64,000 nt of DNA from Lusitaniella coriacea LEGE 07157. GTDB taxonomy: Bacteria > Cyanobacteriota > Cyanobacteriia > Cyanobacteriales > Spirulinaceae. The stretch lies in contig NZ_JADEWZ010000021.1 in assembly GCF_015207425.1 (NCBI RefSeq), positions 1 to 64,000 of the forward strand, given 5' to 3'. Under the pieces are notes generated by a model, which worked only from the letters and a program-made list of their open reading frames with translations, did no database searches and was not told the origin of the DNA. This document shows positions 7,960-16,323 of this stretch, piece by piece (position 1 is the stretch's first letter; each line of letters opens with the position of its first letter). The translations under genes were made by a program, and so were the position numbers.

Positions 7960-9717
7960 TTACGGAGAGAATTCAAAAGAGTTCATGAGTAACCTTTGTT
8001 TGAGGAGTAATTGAAATTCAGTTCTCGGAATTATTAATAGCGAATACCCAAAAGCTTCGGGTTTTTGCATTAATTCATTAAAATCTTCATCGTTAATAAA
8101 TTTATGATGTTTAACTAGATCGTGACTGAGAATGATGGCATTGATTTGTCGCTTTTGGGCAAACTCTGAAAAACGATCGTATTTTAAATATTCTCCAACG
8201 CGGTTGTAATTATCGCCTAGATAAATGTGGAATCCACCTTCTGCTTCGAGTAAGTTTACTGGATCTTTAATATTCAAAGATTTGAGGAATTGAATGGTTT
8301 TTAGATTGGGTGCAATAAGAGGCGTATTTGGATTTCTTGGTGCAATGCAAGCGTTTGGGAAAATACACCATCCCCTGGATAAGTTGGGTACGAGGAGAAG
8401 GAAGATTAAACCGATCGCGCACGCAAATTTCAATGTTCTATAATTCAGTCTGTGCTTGGGAAGAGAGGATTCAAGTAAGTATGCCGCGATCGCGAAAATC
8501 AGAGTTCCTTGGATAACAAGGTAATGTTCTCTGGGGTAAACGAGTAAAACAGAAGGAATAATCGCGATAAGCAATCCCAAAACTGCGATAACTAATTTTT
8601 TAGTTAAAGATGGATCTAGATTTTTTGCAACGATTTTTCGCTGCTTGATGATATAAAAAATTACGGCAATTAATACAATCACTTCAAGGCACGCGATCGC
8701 GCGATTTAAAATCGGAAAAAATTGATAGCGATCGAAGTCAACAAAAAGTATCTCGATCGAGTTAATAATATAGTTTTTGAAGTTCGTTAAAATGTGCGCA
8801 AAAAAGAGAGTAGGATTTACACTTAGAGCTTCGGAAATATTTTCCGCATTTCCAAATACGGATTTTACAATCTCAACATAATTTGTCCAAGGAATCAGAT
8901 CGCTTTGGTTCCATTCCACCCAATTCACCGAAAAGTGTTGTCGAAATGCCCACCAACTGCGATCGCCGCCTAAAGGATTGCCGAGAATGGTGATGAATAA
9001 CAAGGAGGTGAGGGTTAAAAAGGAAATTTTCGCGATCGCGCGCAAGGATGCTCTTTTAGCAATCCAAATTGTTTTAATAAAATGAAAGAAGTAGAATGAG
9101 AAAATTGCACAGAAAGGAACAAAATATTCCGGTCTGATAAAAGAAATCAATAAAAAGCCTAAAGAGAGGATGCCATAGTAACTATCTTTTGCTCTTGCTT
9201 TAATTGCTAGCAAAAAAACAAGAGCAAAAATCAGAAAAGCAAAATTCGTCGGACGAGGATCAACTTGATGAATTCCTGAAACTAAGTAAAGGCTGCTTGT
9301 TAGAAATGCAAGAATAGGTCTGACCTTTATACTTCTGAGGAATAGGTAAAAGACTAAAGTGGTCAATGAAACTAAAAGCTGATGATTGAGAAAATGGAGC
9401 TGAATAGGATTGGGTTCGAGCGAAGATAAGAAATAATACCAAATTGTATAAAAAGGGGCCCACTCTGGTTCGGGTAATCCTTCTTGTAATAAATTAACGC
9501 CGCTATAAAGATAATAAGTTTCGTCGTGTAATTGAATATCTGCAACTGTTTCAATTGCAAACATCAACTTTAAAGCAGCGAAACCAAGGAAAATGAAATA
9601 GATAAAATCGACAGGATGTTGTTGGGAAAAGTCAAAGATACGCGATCGCGGCGCAATAAAACGCAGATTCCTAAGTTTCTGGCGTAAAATAGTCCAATTC
9701 ACCTTATTCAGGGTCAA
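7960..9717 (-). CDS. Multipass membrane protein, GT-C-like glycosyltransferase candidate
   Basis: This 585-residue hydrophobic protein has about ten membrane segments. An acidic motif after the first helix (HDETYYLYSG, about residue 83) resembles the luminal or periplasmic acidic loop of GT-C (PMT/ArnT-like) transferases, which use polyprenyl-phosphate sugars. A C-terminal soluble part contains LLEAEGGFHIYLGDNYNR. No family was recognised with certainty. The start is a TTG at 9717 that lies inside the end of the upstream Uma2 gene (overlap 9704-9717), suggesting translational coupling. The start codon is uncertain, and a GTG a few codons downstream is an alternative. Four HIP1-type sites are embedded. 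Confidence 0.6.
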   Translation of the reverse strand: MTLNKVNWTILRQKLRNLRFIAPRSRIFDFSQQHPVDFIYFIFLGFAALKLMFAIETVADIQLHDETYYLYSGVNLLQEGLPEPEWAPFYTIWYYFLSSLEPNPIQLHFLNHQLLVSLTTLVFYLFLRSIKVRPILAFLTSSLYLVSGIHQVDPRPTNFAFLIFALVFLLAIKARAKDSYYGILSLGFLLISFIRPEYFVPFCAIFSFYFFHFIKTIWIAKRASLRAIAKISFLTLTSLLFITILGNPLGGDRSWWAFRQHFSVNWVEWNQSDLIPWTNYVEIVKSVFGNAENISEALSVNPTLFFAHILTNFKNYIINSIEILFVDFDRYQFFPILNRAIACLEVIVLIAVIFYIIKQRKIVAKNLDPSLTKKLVIAVLGLLIAIIPSVLLVYPREHYLVIQGTLIFAIAAYLLESSLPKHRLNYRTLKFACAIGLIFLLLVPNLSRGWCIFPNACIAPRNPNTPLIAPNLKTIQFLKSLNIKDPVNLLEAEGGFHIYLGDNYNRVGEYLKYDRFSEFAQKRQINAIILSHDLVKHHKFINDEDFNELMQKPEAFGYSLLIIPRTEFQLLLKQRLLMNSFEFSP

Positions 9718-10393
9718 TTCCTAAACTTCGCAATTGTTCGGCTAAACGTTCTGCACGTTCTCGTTCTTCTTCAAATCGTTCTTCAGGTGAGAGCAATCTT
9801 TGACCATTTTGGTCGTACCAATAAAGCCATTCTCGCTCCCAATTAGCATAAATTCCTACCTCGCGACCAATTCCCAAGCCAATTTCCGGCATCCAACAGG
9901 GTTCGCTTTCTTGAGGAACGTATTCTCCCTCAACTAAACGATATAACTCAAAGGATTCGTGTCGATCGCGCGCGTGATATTGCGGGTTATAAATTAAGTA
10001 GTACAACACCCCCAAACGAGCGTAATCGTCCATTTTCTTGTCATACTCTCCCCCATAGGTGCGCGAAACGTATTCCAAAACAAAAATCGGAACAATCCCA
10101 TTTTCATGCCAAACAATGTAACTCGGTCGTCCAAAAGGTTGGATTGTGCGTTCGACTCCTAAACTCAACAGCGCATCGGGAATAATTGGGATTCGAGGGT
10201 TTTCTCCTGTCGCGTGGAAGATTCCCATATTGACCCCAAAAAACCAATCGTTGCGCTCTGCCCACAGCCAATTTAGGATGACGCGAAGTAGGGTGGGGAC
10301 AATAATTTGTAGCTCGTTATCCACAGGGCGATCGTCGGAGTCGGGGAGTTCTTCGATGGGGGGCAAGTTTTGTGGCGGATTATAGCTTACCAT
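9704..10393 (-). CDS. Uma2-family (DUF820) putative endonuclease
   Basis: This 229-residue Uma2 protein has PDALLSLGVERTIQ, a conserved VPIFVLEYVSRTYGGEYDKKMDDYARLGVLYYLIYNP core carrying the PD-(D/E)XK-like E...K residues, and a charged C-terminal coiled segment (SPEERFEEERERAERLAEQL) ending LRSLGIDPE. The same tail type occurs in the Uma2 at 25244-26020. Its stop codon overlaps the start of the downstream GT-C-like gene. It is divergent from cbiA. Nuclease activity is family inference. Confidence 0.8.
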   Translation of the reverse strand: MVSYNPPQNLPPIEELPDSDDRPVDNELQIIVPTLLRVILNWLWAERNDWFFGVNMGIFHATGENPRIPIIPDALLSLGVERTIQPFGRPSYIVWHENGIVPIFVLEYVSRTYGGEYDKKMDDYARLGVLYYLIYNPQYHARDRHESFELYRLVEGEYVPQESEPCWMPEIGLGIGREVGIYANWEREWLYWYDQNGQRLLSPEERFEEERERAERLAEQLRSLGIDPE

Positions 10394-10459
10394 AAGCGAG
10401 TCAAGATAGCGTCATTGCTGCAATTGTAGCGCTTTAAAATTCGATCGAACCCAACCAAA

Positions 10460-11812
10460 ATGTCTATTGTCATTGCTGGCGAACGAAGCGGTGCGGGAAA
10501 AACCACAGTGACCCTGGCGTTGCTCTCCTTTTTATCCCAACAGCGCGTACAATCCTTTAAGGTAGGGCCCGATTACATCGATCCCATGTTCCACACTGCC
10601 ATTGTCGGTCGTCCCTGTCGCAACCTCGACCCCGTTCTCACCTCAGAAGATTACGTGCGGCAATGCTTTCATCGTCACTGCCAAGATGCAGATTATGGGA
10701 TTGTTGAGGGGGTGATGGGACTCTTTGATGGGATTGCGCGAACTGCTTCGTTTCCTGCGAAGGACTTTGCCAGTACCGCTCATATCGCCCGTTTGCTGGA
10801 TTTACCCATCCTTTTAATCCTCGATTGCCGTCGCTTGTCCCATTCCGTTGCCGCGATCGCGCACGGTTATTCTACCCTCGATCCGAGATTAAAAATTGCT
10901 GGATTAATTTTGAATCGCGTGGGGAGCGAACGTCACCGAGAACTCCTCACTGAAGCTCTAGAACCCCTAAGAATTCCAATTTTGGGCATTTTGCATCGCC
11001 ATGACGAAATTACCATTCCCGATCGCCATCTCGGTCTGGTTCCTACCGAAGAACTCCCGAAATTAGAACATTTTTTCGCGAAATTAGCGAGTTTAGCGCA
11101 AAAGAGTTTTGATTGGGATCGACTCTTACCTCTGCTGAAAGTGGAGAAAGTTCGATCTCCCAAACCTCCAACATATCGAGAAAAAACTGTCAGAATTGCG
11201 ATCGCGCGCGATCGCGCCTTTAATTTTTATTACCCCGATAATCTCGACCTCCTCGAACAACTCGGTGCAGAACTCATTCCCTGGAGTCCCTTGAGCGATT
11301 CCCAACTCCCTCCCAACATCCAAGGACTCTATTTTGGTGGCGGTTTTCCCGAAGTTTTTGCCCAACCCCTCAGCGAGAATCAAACTGCTCGAAACGCGGT
11401 TCGCACAGCCATTCAAGGCGGTATCCCCACCTACGCGGAATGTGGCGGATTAATGTATCTCTGCGAAAATTTGATTGATTTTGACGGTCAATCTCGACCA
11501 ATGGCGGGAGTCCTCCACACAACAACTCGCATGAGTCCAACCCTGACTCTTGGTTATCGTCAAGCGACCGCCTTACAAAATAGTCCGATTCTTAATTGCG
11601 GAGAAACCCTTTGGGGACACGAATTTCACCGTTCTCAACTCAGTACAAATGCCCCTCATCCCCTGTATCAAATTCAAAATCCCCCAATTGCCGAAGGATG
11701 GCAAATTCACCAACTTCACGCTTCTTATATTCACCTTCATTGGGGCGCGCGTCCATCCGTTCCCCAACGATTTTCACAGTTCTGTTCGACTTACCAAAAT
11801 CTTGGGGTTTAA
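10460..11812 (+). CDS. cbiA: Cobyrinic acid a,c-diamide synthase
   Basis: This 450-residue enzyme amidates the a and c carboxylates of cob(II)yrinic acid in cobalamin synthesis, using glutamine and ATP. The N-terminal ATP-binding part shows a P-loop (AGERSGAGKTTVTLAL), FKVGPDYIDPMFH and VEGVMGLFDG. The C-terminal class I glutamine amidotransferase part has the nucleophile Cys328 (YAECGGLMYL) and a late His in HASYIHLHWG. The final five codons and the stop (QNLGV-stop) appear to come from the left end of the IS element that begins right after TTAC at 11791-11794, so the native C-terminus has been exchanged. The catalytic parts are complete. Confidence 0.93.
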   Translation: MSIVIAGERSGAGKTTVTLALLSFLSQQRVQSFKVGPDYIDPMFHTAIVGRPCRNLDPVLTSEDYVRQCFHRHCQDADYGIVEGVMGLFDGIARTASFPAKDFASTAHIARLLDLPILLILDCRRLSHSVAAIAHGYSTLDPRLKIAGLILNRVGSERHRELLTEALEPLRIPILGILHRHDEITIPDRHLGLVPTEELPKLEHFFAKLASLAQKSFDWDRLLPLLKVEKVRSPKPPTYREKTVRIAIARDRAFNFYYPDNLDLLEQLGAELIPWSPLSDSQLPPNIQGLYFGGGFPEVFAQPLSENQTARNAVRTAIQGGIPTYAECGGLMYLCENLIDFDGQSRPMAGVLHTTTRMSPTLTLGYRQATALQNSPILNCGETLWGHEFHRSQLSTNAPHPLYQIQNPPIAEGWQIHQLHASYIHLHWGARPSVPQRFSQFCSTYQNLGV

Positions 11813-11824
11813 AGCCTCCCCCTT

Positions 11825-11919
11825 CTAGTGGTCTGTCAGTTTTCAATTTGTGGATCGATTCTTTCTCCGCGTCCCCGCATCACCCTCAAAGCACAAGATC
11901 GAGGTTGACGAACCACTAG
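11825..11919 (+). repeat. MITE-like element R2 inside the IS leader
   Basis: The ends CTAGTGGTCTGTCA (left) and TGACGAACCACTAG (right) are inverted repeats around a 95-base element. One-ended copies with the same termini occur at 15587-15611 and 40613-40634. It sits between the IS left end and the tnpB start, so it lengthens the tnpB leader. Confidence 0.6.
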
Positions 11920-11969
11920 GGGGAGATTTGTTTCTTGATTTATTTATGCTCATGAGGCAGCATAAATCC

Positions 11970-13121
11970 ATGTTAGTCTTAGAAGCAAAGGTATACGCAA
12001 ATCAGGCACAGTATAGTGCGATGGATGAAGCCATAAGAACGGCACAATTCATCCGTAACAAGTCACTGCGCTATTGGATGGACAATAAAGGCGTAGGAAA
12101 ATACCAGCTATCGGCATACTCAAAAGTGTTGGCAGAGTCATTTCCTTTTGTTCAAAAGCTCAATTCAATGGCTAGACAAAGTAGTGCCGATCGAGCTTGG
12201 GCTGCCATATCTCGTTTCTATACCAACTGTAAAGCTAAAGTCAAAGGAAAGAAAGGATATCCTAAGTTTAAGAAACACTCTCGCTCGGTTGAGTATAAAA
12301 CTTCAGGCTGGAAACTATCTGAAAACAGAAAGCAAATAACCTTTACTGACGGAAATAATATTGGGCGGGTCAAGCTAAAAGGAACTAGAGACTTGAATGG
12401 GTATGAGATTAAGCAGTTTAAGCGGGTGCGAATAGTTAGACGTGCTGATGGTTATTATTGTCAGTTTCTAGTTGCTGCTGACAATCGAGAGAAAATAGAA
12501 CCGTCTTATTCCGAGATTGGTTTAGATGTCGGTTTAAATCATTTTTATACCGACGACAAAGGAAATAAAATTGAGAATCCACGATTTTATCGAAAAGGTG
12601 AAAAAGCACTCAATCGATTAAATCGAAGCAAGTCTAAAAAATATAAGAAGAACCAAAAACCGCAATCAAATAACTATCATAAGGCTAGAAAAAGGTATGC
12701 ATTGAAGCACCTTAAGATAAGTAGGCAGCGTAAAGATCGTGCTGTGAAGCTGGCACGATGCGTAATCACATCTAACGATGTAGTAGCTTATGAAGACTTA
12801 AGAGTTGCCAATATGGTCAAAAATCATAATCTAGCTAAGTCAATAACTGATGCGGGTTGGTATCAATTTAGAGTTTGGTTGGAGTATTTTGGCTACAAGT
12901 TCGGCAAGATAACAGTTGCCGTGCCACCTCAGTACACTTCGATTAACTGCTCTAATTGTGGGGCAAAAGTCCTCAAGGCTTTGAGTACAAGAACTCATAA
13001 ATGTCAGTGTGGCTGCATCTTAGACAGAGACGAAAACGCAGCTAGAAATATCCTCTCGTTAGGATTAAGTACCGTAGGGCATACGGGAACTCAAGCTTGG
13101 GGAGACGAAACCTCTATTTAG
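11970..13121 (+). CDS. tnpB: TnpB RNA-guided nuclease (IS605 OrfB)
   Basis: The start at 11970 gives a 383-residue TnpB beginning MLVLEAKVYANQ, as in copy 2. The open frame extends 40 codons upstream only through the R2 insert. The RuvC-like triad is visible: Asp186 (IGLDVGL), Glu275 (VAYEDL) and Asp354 (DRDENAARNI). A zinc-ribbon with CSNC...CQCG lies between the last two. TnpB proteins are transposon-encoded, RNA-guided DNA endonucleases that use an RNA from the element's right end. All key residues are present, so the protein could be active. It is roughly two-thirds identical by eye to copy 2. Confidence 0.92.
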   Translation: MLVLEAKVYANQAQYSAMDEAIRTAQFIRNKSLRYWMDNKGVGKYQLSAYSKVLAESFPFVQKLNSMARQSSADRAWAAISRFYTNCKAKVKGKKGYPKFKKHSRSVEYKTSGWKLSENRKQITFTDGNNIGRVKLKGTRDLNGYEIKQFKRVRIVRRADGYYCQFLVAADNREKIEPSYSEIGLDVGLNHFYTDDKGNKIENPRFYRKGEKALNRLNRSKSKKYKKNQKPQSNNYHKARKRYALKHLKISRQRKDRAVKLARCVITSNDVVAYEDLRVANMVKNHNLAKSITDAGWYQFRVWLEYFGYKFGKITVAVPPQYTSINCSNCGAKVLKALSTRTHKCQCGCILDRDENAARNILSLGLSTVGHTGTQAWGDETSI

Positions 13122-13167
13122 GCTGGTGCAAACCTGTCTGAGTAAGTTTTTTCTGTGAACCAAGAAT

Positions 13168-13188
13168 CCCCGTCTCTTTAGAGCGGAG
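13168..13188 (+). other. Right-end bulged hairpin of IS copy 1
   Basis: CCCCG-T-CTC, loop TTTA, then GAG-CGGAG form a 5-bp stem (one mismatch), a one-base bulge, a 3-bp stem and a 4-base loop. The hairpin ends four bases before the terminal TCAA. Copy 2 keeps this shape with different bases. It is the likely 3' hairpin of the guide (omega) RNA and/or the TnpA recognition hairpin. Confidence 0.6.
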
Positions 13189-13331
13189 AGTGTCAAAAGA
13201 GAGATTAATTCTAGAGCGATGAAGTTATTTCTTTGCAGCTCCTTAGAATAGGCTTTGAACCGTCTCTGTATTACGGTACGGTATGCAATAACAGAATTAT
13301 TCAGTTTTTGAACCGATAGAAAGGGTGTTGG

Positions 13332-15278
13332 ATGTTGCTGAGAGTGCTAGTGGGATTGTTAATCGTTTTCGTGGGATTTCCCCTTCCCGCTTTTGCCGTT
13401 CCAGCAACGATCGAGCGAATGCCTTTAACCCTAGAATTATTGGAAGAACGGCTGGAAACTCCGATTCAACAGGATGGCAAAGAAACTATCGATTTGCGCC
13501 AATTATCGATCGATTTTAGACCGGAAAATGGAGAGTTGCGCGATCGCGCGTTCCTGGCATTACAAACTCGCATTAACCGCTCCAAAACCCCATTGAATAT
13601 CGATTTGAGTCAATCGATCGTTCGAGGCGACTTCAGCATTCAAGAGTGGGGAGTCAAAGCACAATTAGTAGAGGAAGTCTTATCGGGATTGTTGGCGACA
13701 GAGGAGCGAGAATTGTTGCAGCAAAGGCTTCAATTACCCACTTCAATTAATGTGGGAGAACAGTTTCAAGAAATTCCTTACGCCACTGTTTTTCGCGCTT
13801 TTCTCAACCTAAAGGAAACACGCTTTCAAGGTCGGGTTGATTTTTCTAATACGGTGTTTTTACAACCTCTAGAAGCCTCAGACGCAGTGTTTCGACAGGA
13901 GAGCGATTGGTCTGAAAGCTATTTTGTTCAAGGGGTCGATTTTCGGGGAACGCGGTTTGAAAAAGAAGCGATGTTTGCAAATAGCCATCTTTGGGATGCC
14001 ACACAATTCGATCGCGCGCAGTTTCAAGGGGTTGCTTACTTTCAATCGACCATTTTTGAAGGAAAAGCCAATTTTGAGCGCGCCATGTTTGCAGATTTAG
14101 CGGATTGGACGGGTTCTCGATGGTTGCAACCCACCAACTTCAGTCAGGGAATGTGGCGATCGCGCGCCCTCTTCAGCAATAATTTATTCGCAGAGTCCCT
14201 AACCTTCAGCAATTCAACCTTTGAAAAAGCCGTTTCTTTCCGCGACACGCGGTTTCAGGGACCCCTCGATCTCCAGCAAGTCAATTTATTAGAGCAGATC
14301 GATTTTGGAAATGCTCGATTTGCAGAGGATGCAAACTTAAACGTGGACGGTTTGGCGTTTGAGTCGGAAGCAGCGAAGATTGTCGGCAATACGGGGGAAA
14401 TTGGCTCGGAAATCCGCGTTTCGCAGTTACAGGGAAATGAAACAGTTCTGCGCAATCTCGTGCGCAACTTTCGCCGCCGGGAACAGATCCCCGATGCAAA
14501 TGCCCTAGAATACCTGAGAACGCGCTTGAGAGTGGAACAGGCAAGAAAACACCTTTCAGAGCATTCTTTTCGTTTAACCGCCTTTCTAAGGGAAATTTGG
14601 ATGGGATTAGTCCTGAGTTTGCTGTTGCTATTAAGCGATTACGGCACGAATTTTGGCTTGGTTTTAGCGGTGGGAATTATGGCAAGCGGTTATTTTGGTT
14701 TATTGTTTTGGTTGGTGGATCGCGCGCGCCGTCGCATTCCTCAACCGATTCTCCCGTCTCGCAGCGAAACAATTTGGATGTCCGGTAGTTTTGGCGCGAT
14801 CGCGCTTTTGGGAGGAGGATTAATTTTCCAAACCGCCACGCAACCCTGGCTCACGTTACTCTGTTTGGGTTTCATTTTACTACCCCTACCGCTCTTTTTC
14901 GTCGGTTTGCTCTATTACCGGGGACGCTACCACGATTTGATGGACAAAACCTATTTTGTAGAAGATGGGGAATTGCGAAGATTGCGCCTCTTAATCGCGC
15001 GTTTGCCCATTATGCCGCGATTTTTCTTTTTCCGCGATCGCTATCTCCCTATTTTGACCGATCGCCGTTGGAGTTGGCTGAATTACTACGATTTCAGCCT
15101 CAACAATCTGCTCAAATTTGGCTTTAATGATATTCGTTTGCGCGATCGGCATCTCCCCGGTTTAATTTCCGCGATCGTATGGTACGAATGGAGTTTGGGA
15201 ATGCTCTACATTACGCTCCTATTTTGGACGCTATCTCGCACCATTCCTGGGTTAAATTTATTGATTTATTTGAGTTAG
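13332..15278 (+). CDS. Pentapeptide-repeat membrane protein
   Basis: This 648-residue protein starts with a signal peptide or anchor (LLRVLVGLLIVFVGFPLPAFA). A long run of degenerate pentapeptide repeats follows (about residues 150-335), with phenylalanine-centred units such as TRFQG, VDFSN, ANFER, SLTFSN and VSFRD, expected to form a right-handed quadrilateral beta-helix. After it come an arginine-rich linker (NFRRREQIPDA) and several hydrophobic helices (from about residue 418), then a final helix near the C-terminus. The repeat domain would lie outside the cytoplasmic membrane if the signal peptide is cleaved. The function is unknown. It is the only gene between the IS element and the hisB region and seems complete. 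Confidence 0.75.
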   Translation: MLLRVLVGLLIVFVGFPLPAFAVPATIERMPLTLELLEERLETPIQQDGKETIDLRQLSIDFRPENGELRDRAFLALQTRINRSKTPLNIDLSQSIVRGDFSIQEWGVKAQLVEEVLSGLLATEERELLQQRLQLPTSINVGEQFQEIPYATVFRAFLNLKETRFQGRVDFSNTVFLQPLEASDAVFRQESDWSESYFVQGVDFRGTRFEKEAMFANSHLWDATQFDRAQFQGVAYFQSTIFEGKANFERAMFADLADWTGSRWLQPTNFSQGMWRSRALFSNNLFAESLTFSNSTFEKAVSFRDTRFQGPLDLQQVNLLEQIDFGNARFAEDANLNVDGLAFESEAAKIVGNTGEIGSEIRVSQLQGNETVLRNLVRNFRRREQIPDANALEYLRTRLRVEQARKHLSEHSFRLTAFLREIWMGLVLSLLLLLSDYGTNFGLVLAVGIMASGYFGLLFWLVDRARRRIPQPILPSRSETIWMSGSFGAIALLGGGLIFQTATQPWLTLLCLGFILLPLPLFFVGLLYYRGRYHDLMDKTYFVEDGELRRLRLLIARLPIMPRFFFFRDRYLPILTDRRWSWLNYYDFSLNNLLKFGFNDIRLRDRHLPGLISAIVWYEWSLGMLYITLLFWTLSRTIPGLNLLIYLS

Positions 15279-15310
15279 AATAGCCCAAGTTATAGCCGTT
15301 AGCCGTCAGC

Positions 15311-15512
15311 TATAGCATTGACCTTTGGGATATGGGACTTTGCGCGACGGCAAAAGGGAATAGGGAATAGGGAATAGGGAATAGGGAACAGATGATAAAT
15401 ATCTCCGCGTCCCCGCGTCTCCCGGTCACTGAGCGTGTCGAAGTGCCGCGTCTCAAGAAAGCTCCCCCAGCTTCCCTTCACCGATGTCCTAATACTCCTG
15501 GCTATAGCTATA
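15311..15512 (-). repeat. MITE-like element R1, copy 2
   Basis: The right part, read on the minus strand, gives TAGCCAGGAGTATTAGGACA then TCGGTGAAGG, matching copies 1 and 3. The other end has TATAGCA but matches less well, so this copy may be degraded. Its interior holds five tandem heptamers (GGGAATA with a final GGGAACA, 15356-15390) and CCGCGTC-type tracts. Confidence 0.55.
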
Positions 15513-15586
15513 TTTGGAGGATATGAGAAATGGGTGTTGGGTTTCGCGCGACCTTTGGAAACGCTATATCAGCCCAAACCTTCCAC

Positions 15587-15611
15587 CAATTGAAAACTGA
15601 CAAACCACTAG
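15587..15611 (-). repeat. Single end of MITE family R2
   Basis: Read on the minus strand this starts CTAGTGGTTTGTCAGTTTTC, matching the first 26 bases of the R2 element at 11825 with few changes. The opposite end was not found. It stops eight bases before the hisB stop codon. Confidence 0.5.
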
Positions 15612-15618
15612 GCGTAAT

Positions 15619-16245
15619 TTACAAAACCCCTTTAGAACTGGGAATTTGGGAAGCACGTCGAGGATCGATTTCAATCGCCATGCGGGTTGCTCTAGCAAAA
15701 GCTTTAAAAGTCGCCTCGATAATATGATGGGAATTAATTCCATCCAGTTGTCGGATATGTAGCGTCATTTGAGAGTGGTTGACAAGGGCAACAAAAAACT
15801 CCCGAACCAATTGCGTATCGTAGGTTCCCACTCGTTGCGTCGGAATTTCCAAACCATAACTTAAATGGGGTCGTCCGGAAAAGTCCAAGGTGACTTGTAC
15901 CAACGCTTCGTCTAAAGGCGCAAGAAAATGACCGAAGCGATGAATCCCTTTACGATCGCGCAATGCTTGAGCGAGGGCTTGACCCATTGTAATCCCCACA
16001 TCTTCGTTGGTGTGGTGGTCGTCAATTTCAATGTCTCCTGTCGCTTGCACGTCAAGATCGATTAATCCGTGGGAGGAAATCTGGTGCAGCATATGATCCA
16101 AAAACGGAATTCCCGTATTCGCTTGGCAGTTTCCCGTCCCGTCAAGGTTCAGCGTGACTTCCACATCGGTTTCTCCGGTTTTCCGTTGCACAGAAGCCGT
16201 GCGGAGGGGTTGAGTGGATGTAATGGGGCGATCGCGAAGCTGCAT
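15619..16245 (-). CDS. hisB: Imidazoleglycerol-phosphate dehydratase
   Basis: This 208-residue enzyme dehydrates imidazole glycerol phosphate to imidazole acetol phosphate in histidine synthesis. The manganese-binding repeats are visible: [13 protein letters not shown] and [17 protein letters not shown] in the first half, and NHSQMTLHI...[18 protein letters not shown] in the second. This is the monofunctional form, without the phosphatase domain found in enterobacteria. An AGGAG motif sits seven bases before the ATG. The length is about normal. The only odd point is the R2 repeat end that abuts its 3' end. Confidence 0.96.
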   Translation of the reverse strand: MQLRDRPITSTQPLRTASVQRKTGETDVEVTLNLDGTGNCQANTGIPFLDHMLHQISSHGLIDLDVQATGDIEIDDHHTNEDVGITMGQALAQALRDRKGIHRFGHFLAPLDEALVQVTLDFSGRPHLSYGLEIPTQRVGTYDTQLVREFFVALVNHSQMTLHIRQLDGINSHHIIEATFKAFARATRMAIEIDPRRASQIPSSKGVL

Positions 16246-16323
16246 AAAGATTCTCCTGGAATATTGATTGTTCTGGGGATATTACCATTTTCCTACAGGT
16301 GCGCGATCGCGCGTTTTCCCTAA

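Larger units (their letters stand above)
11795..13196 (+). mobile_element. IS605-group TnpB-only element, copy 1
   Basis: The left boundary is set by TTAC (11791-11794) and by shared sequence with copy 2, including TAAAGCCTCCCCC. The right boundary is GTGTCAA (to 13196), preceded by a bulged hairpin at 13168-13188. Copy 2 (17833-19258) shows the same two boundaries. TTAC targets and TCAA right ends are known for IS608-type elements, so the boundaries agree with a documented mechanism. No TnpA (Y1 transposase) gene is present, so movement would need TnpA in trans. A MITE-like insert (11825-11919) interrupts the leader between the left end and tnpB. Confidence 0.8.

Noticed and set aside
11850-11969. 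40-codon N-terminal extension of TnpB copy 1
   Set aside because: It is encoded by the R2 insert and is absent from copy 2, which starts at the equivalent of 11970.
15354-15391. Possible CRISPR-like array
   Set aside because: The repeats are contiguous 7-mers without spacers; no cas genes and no direct repeats with unique spacers were seen anywhere.
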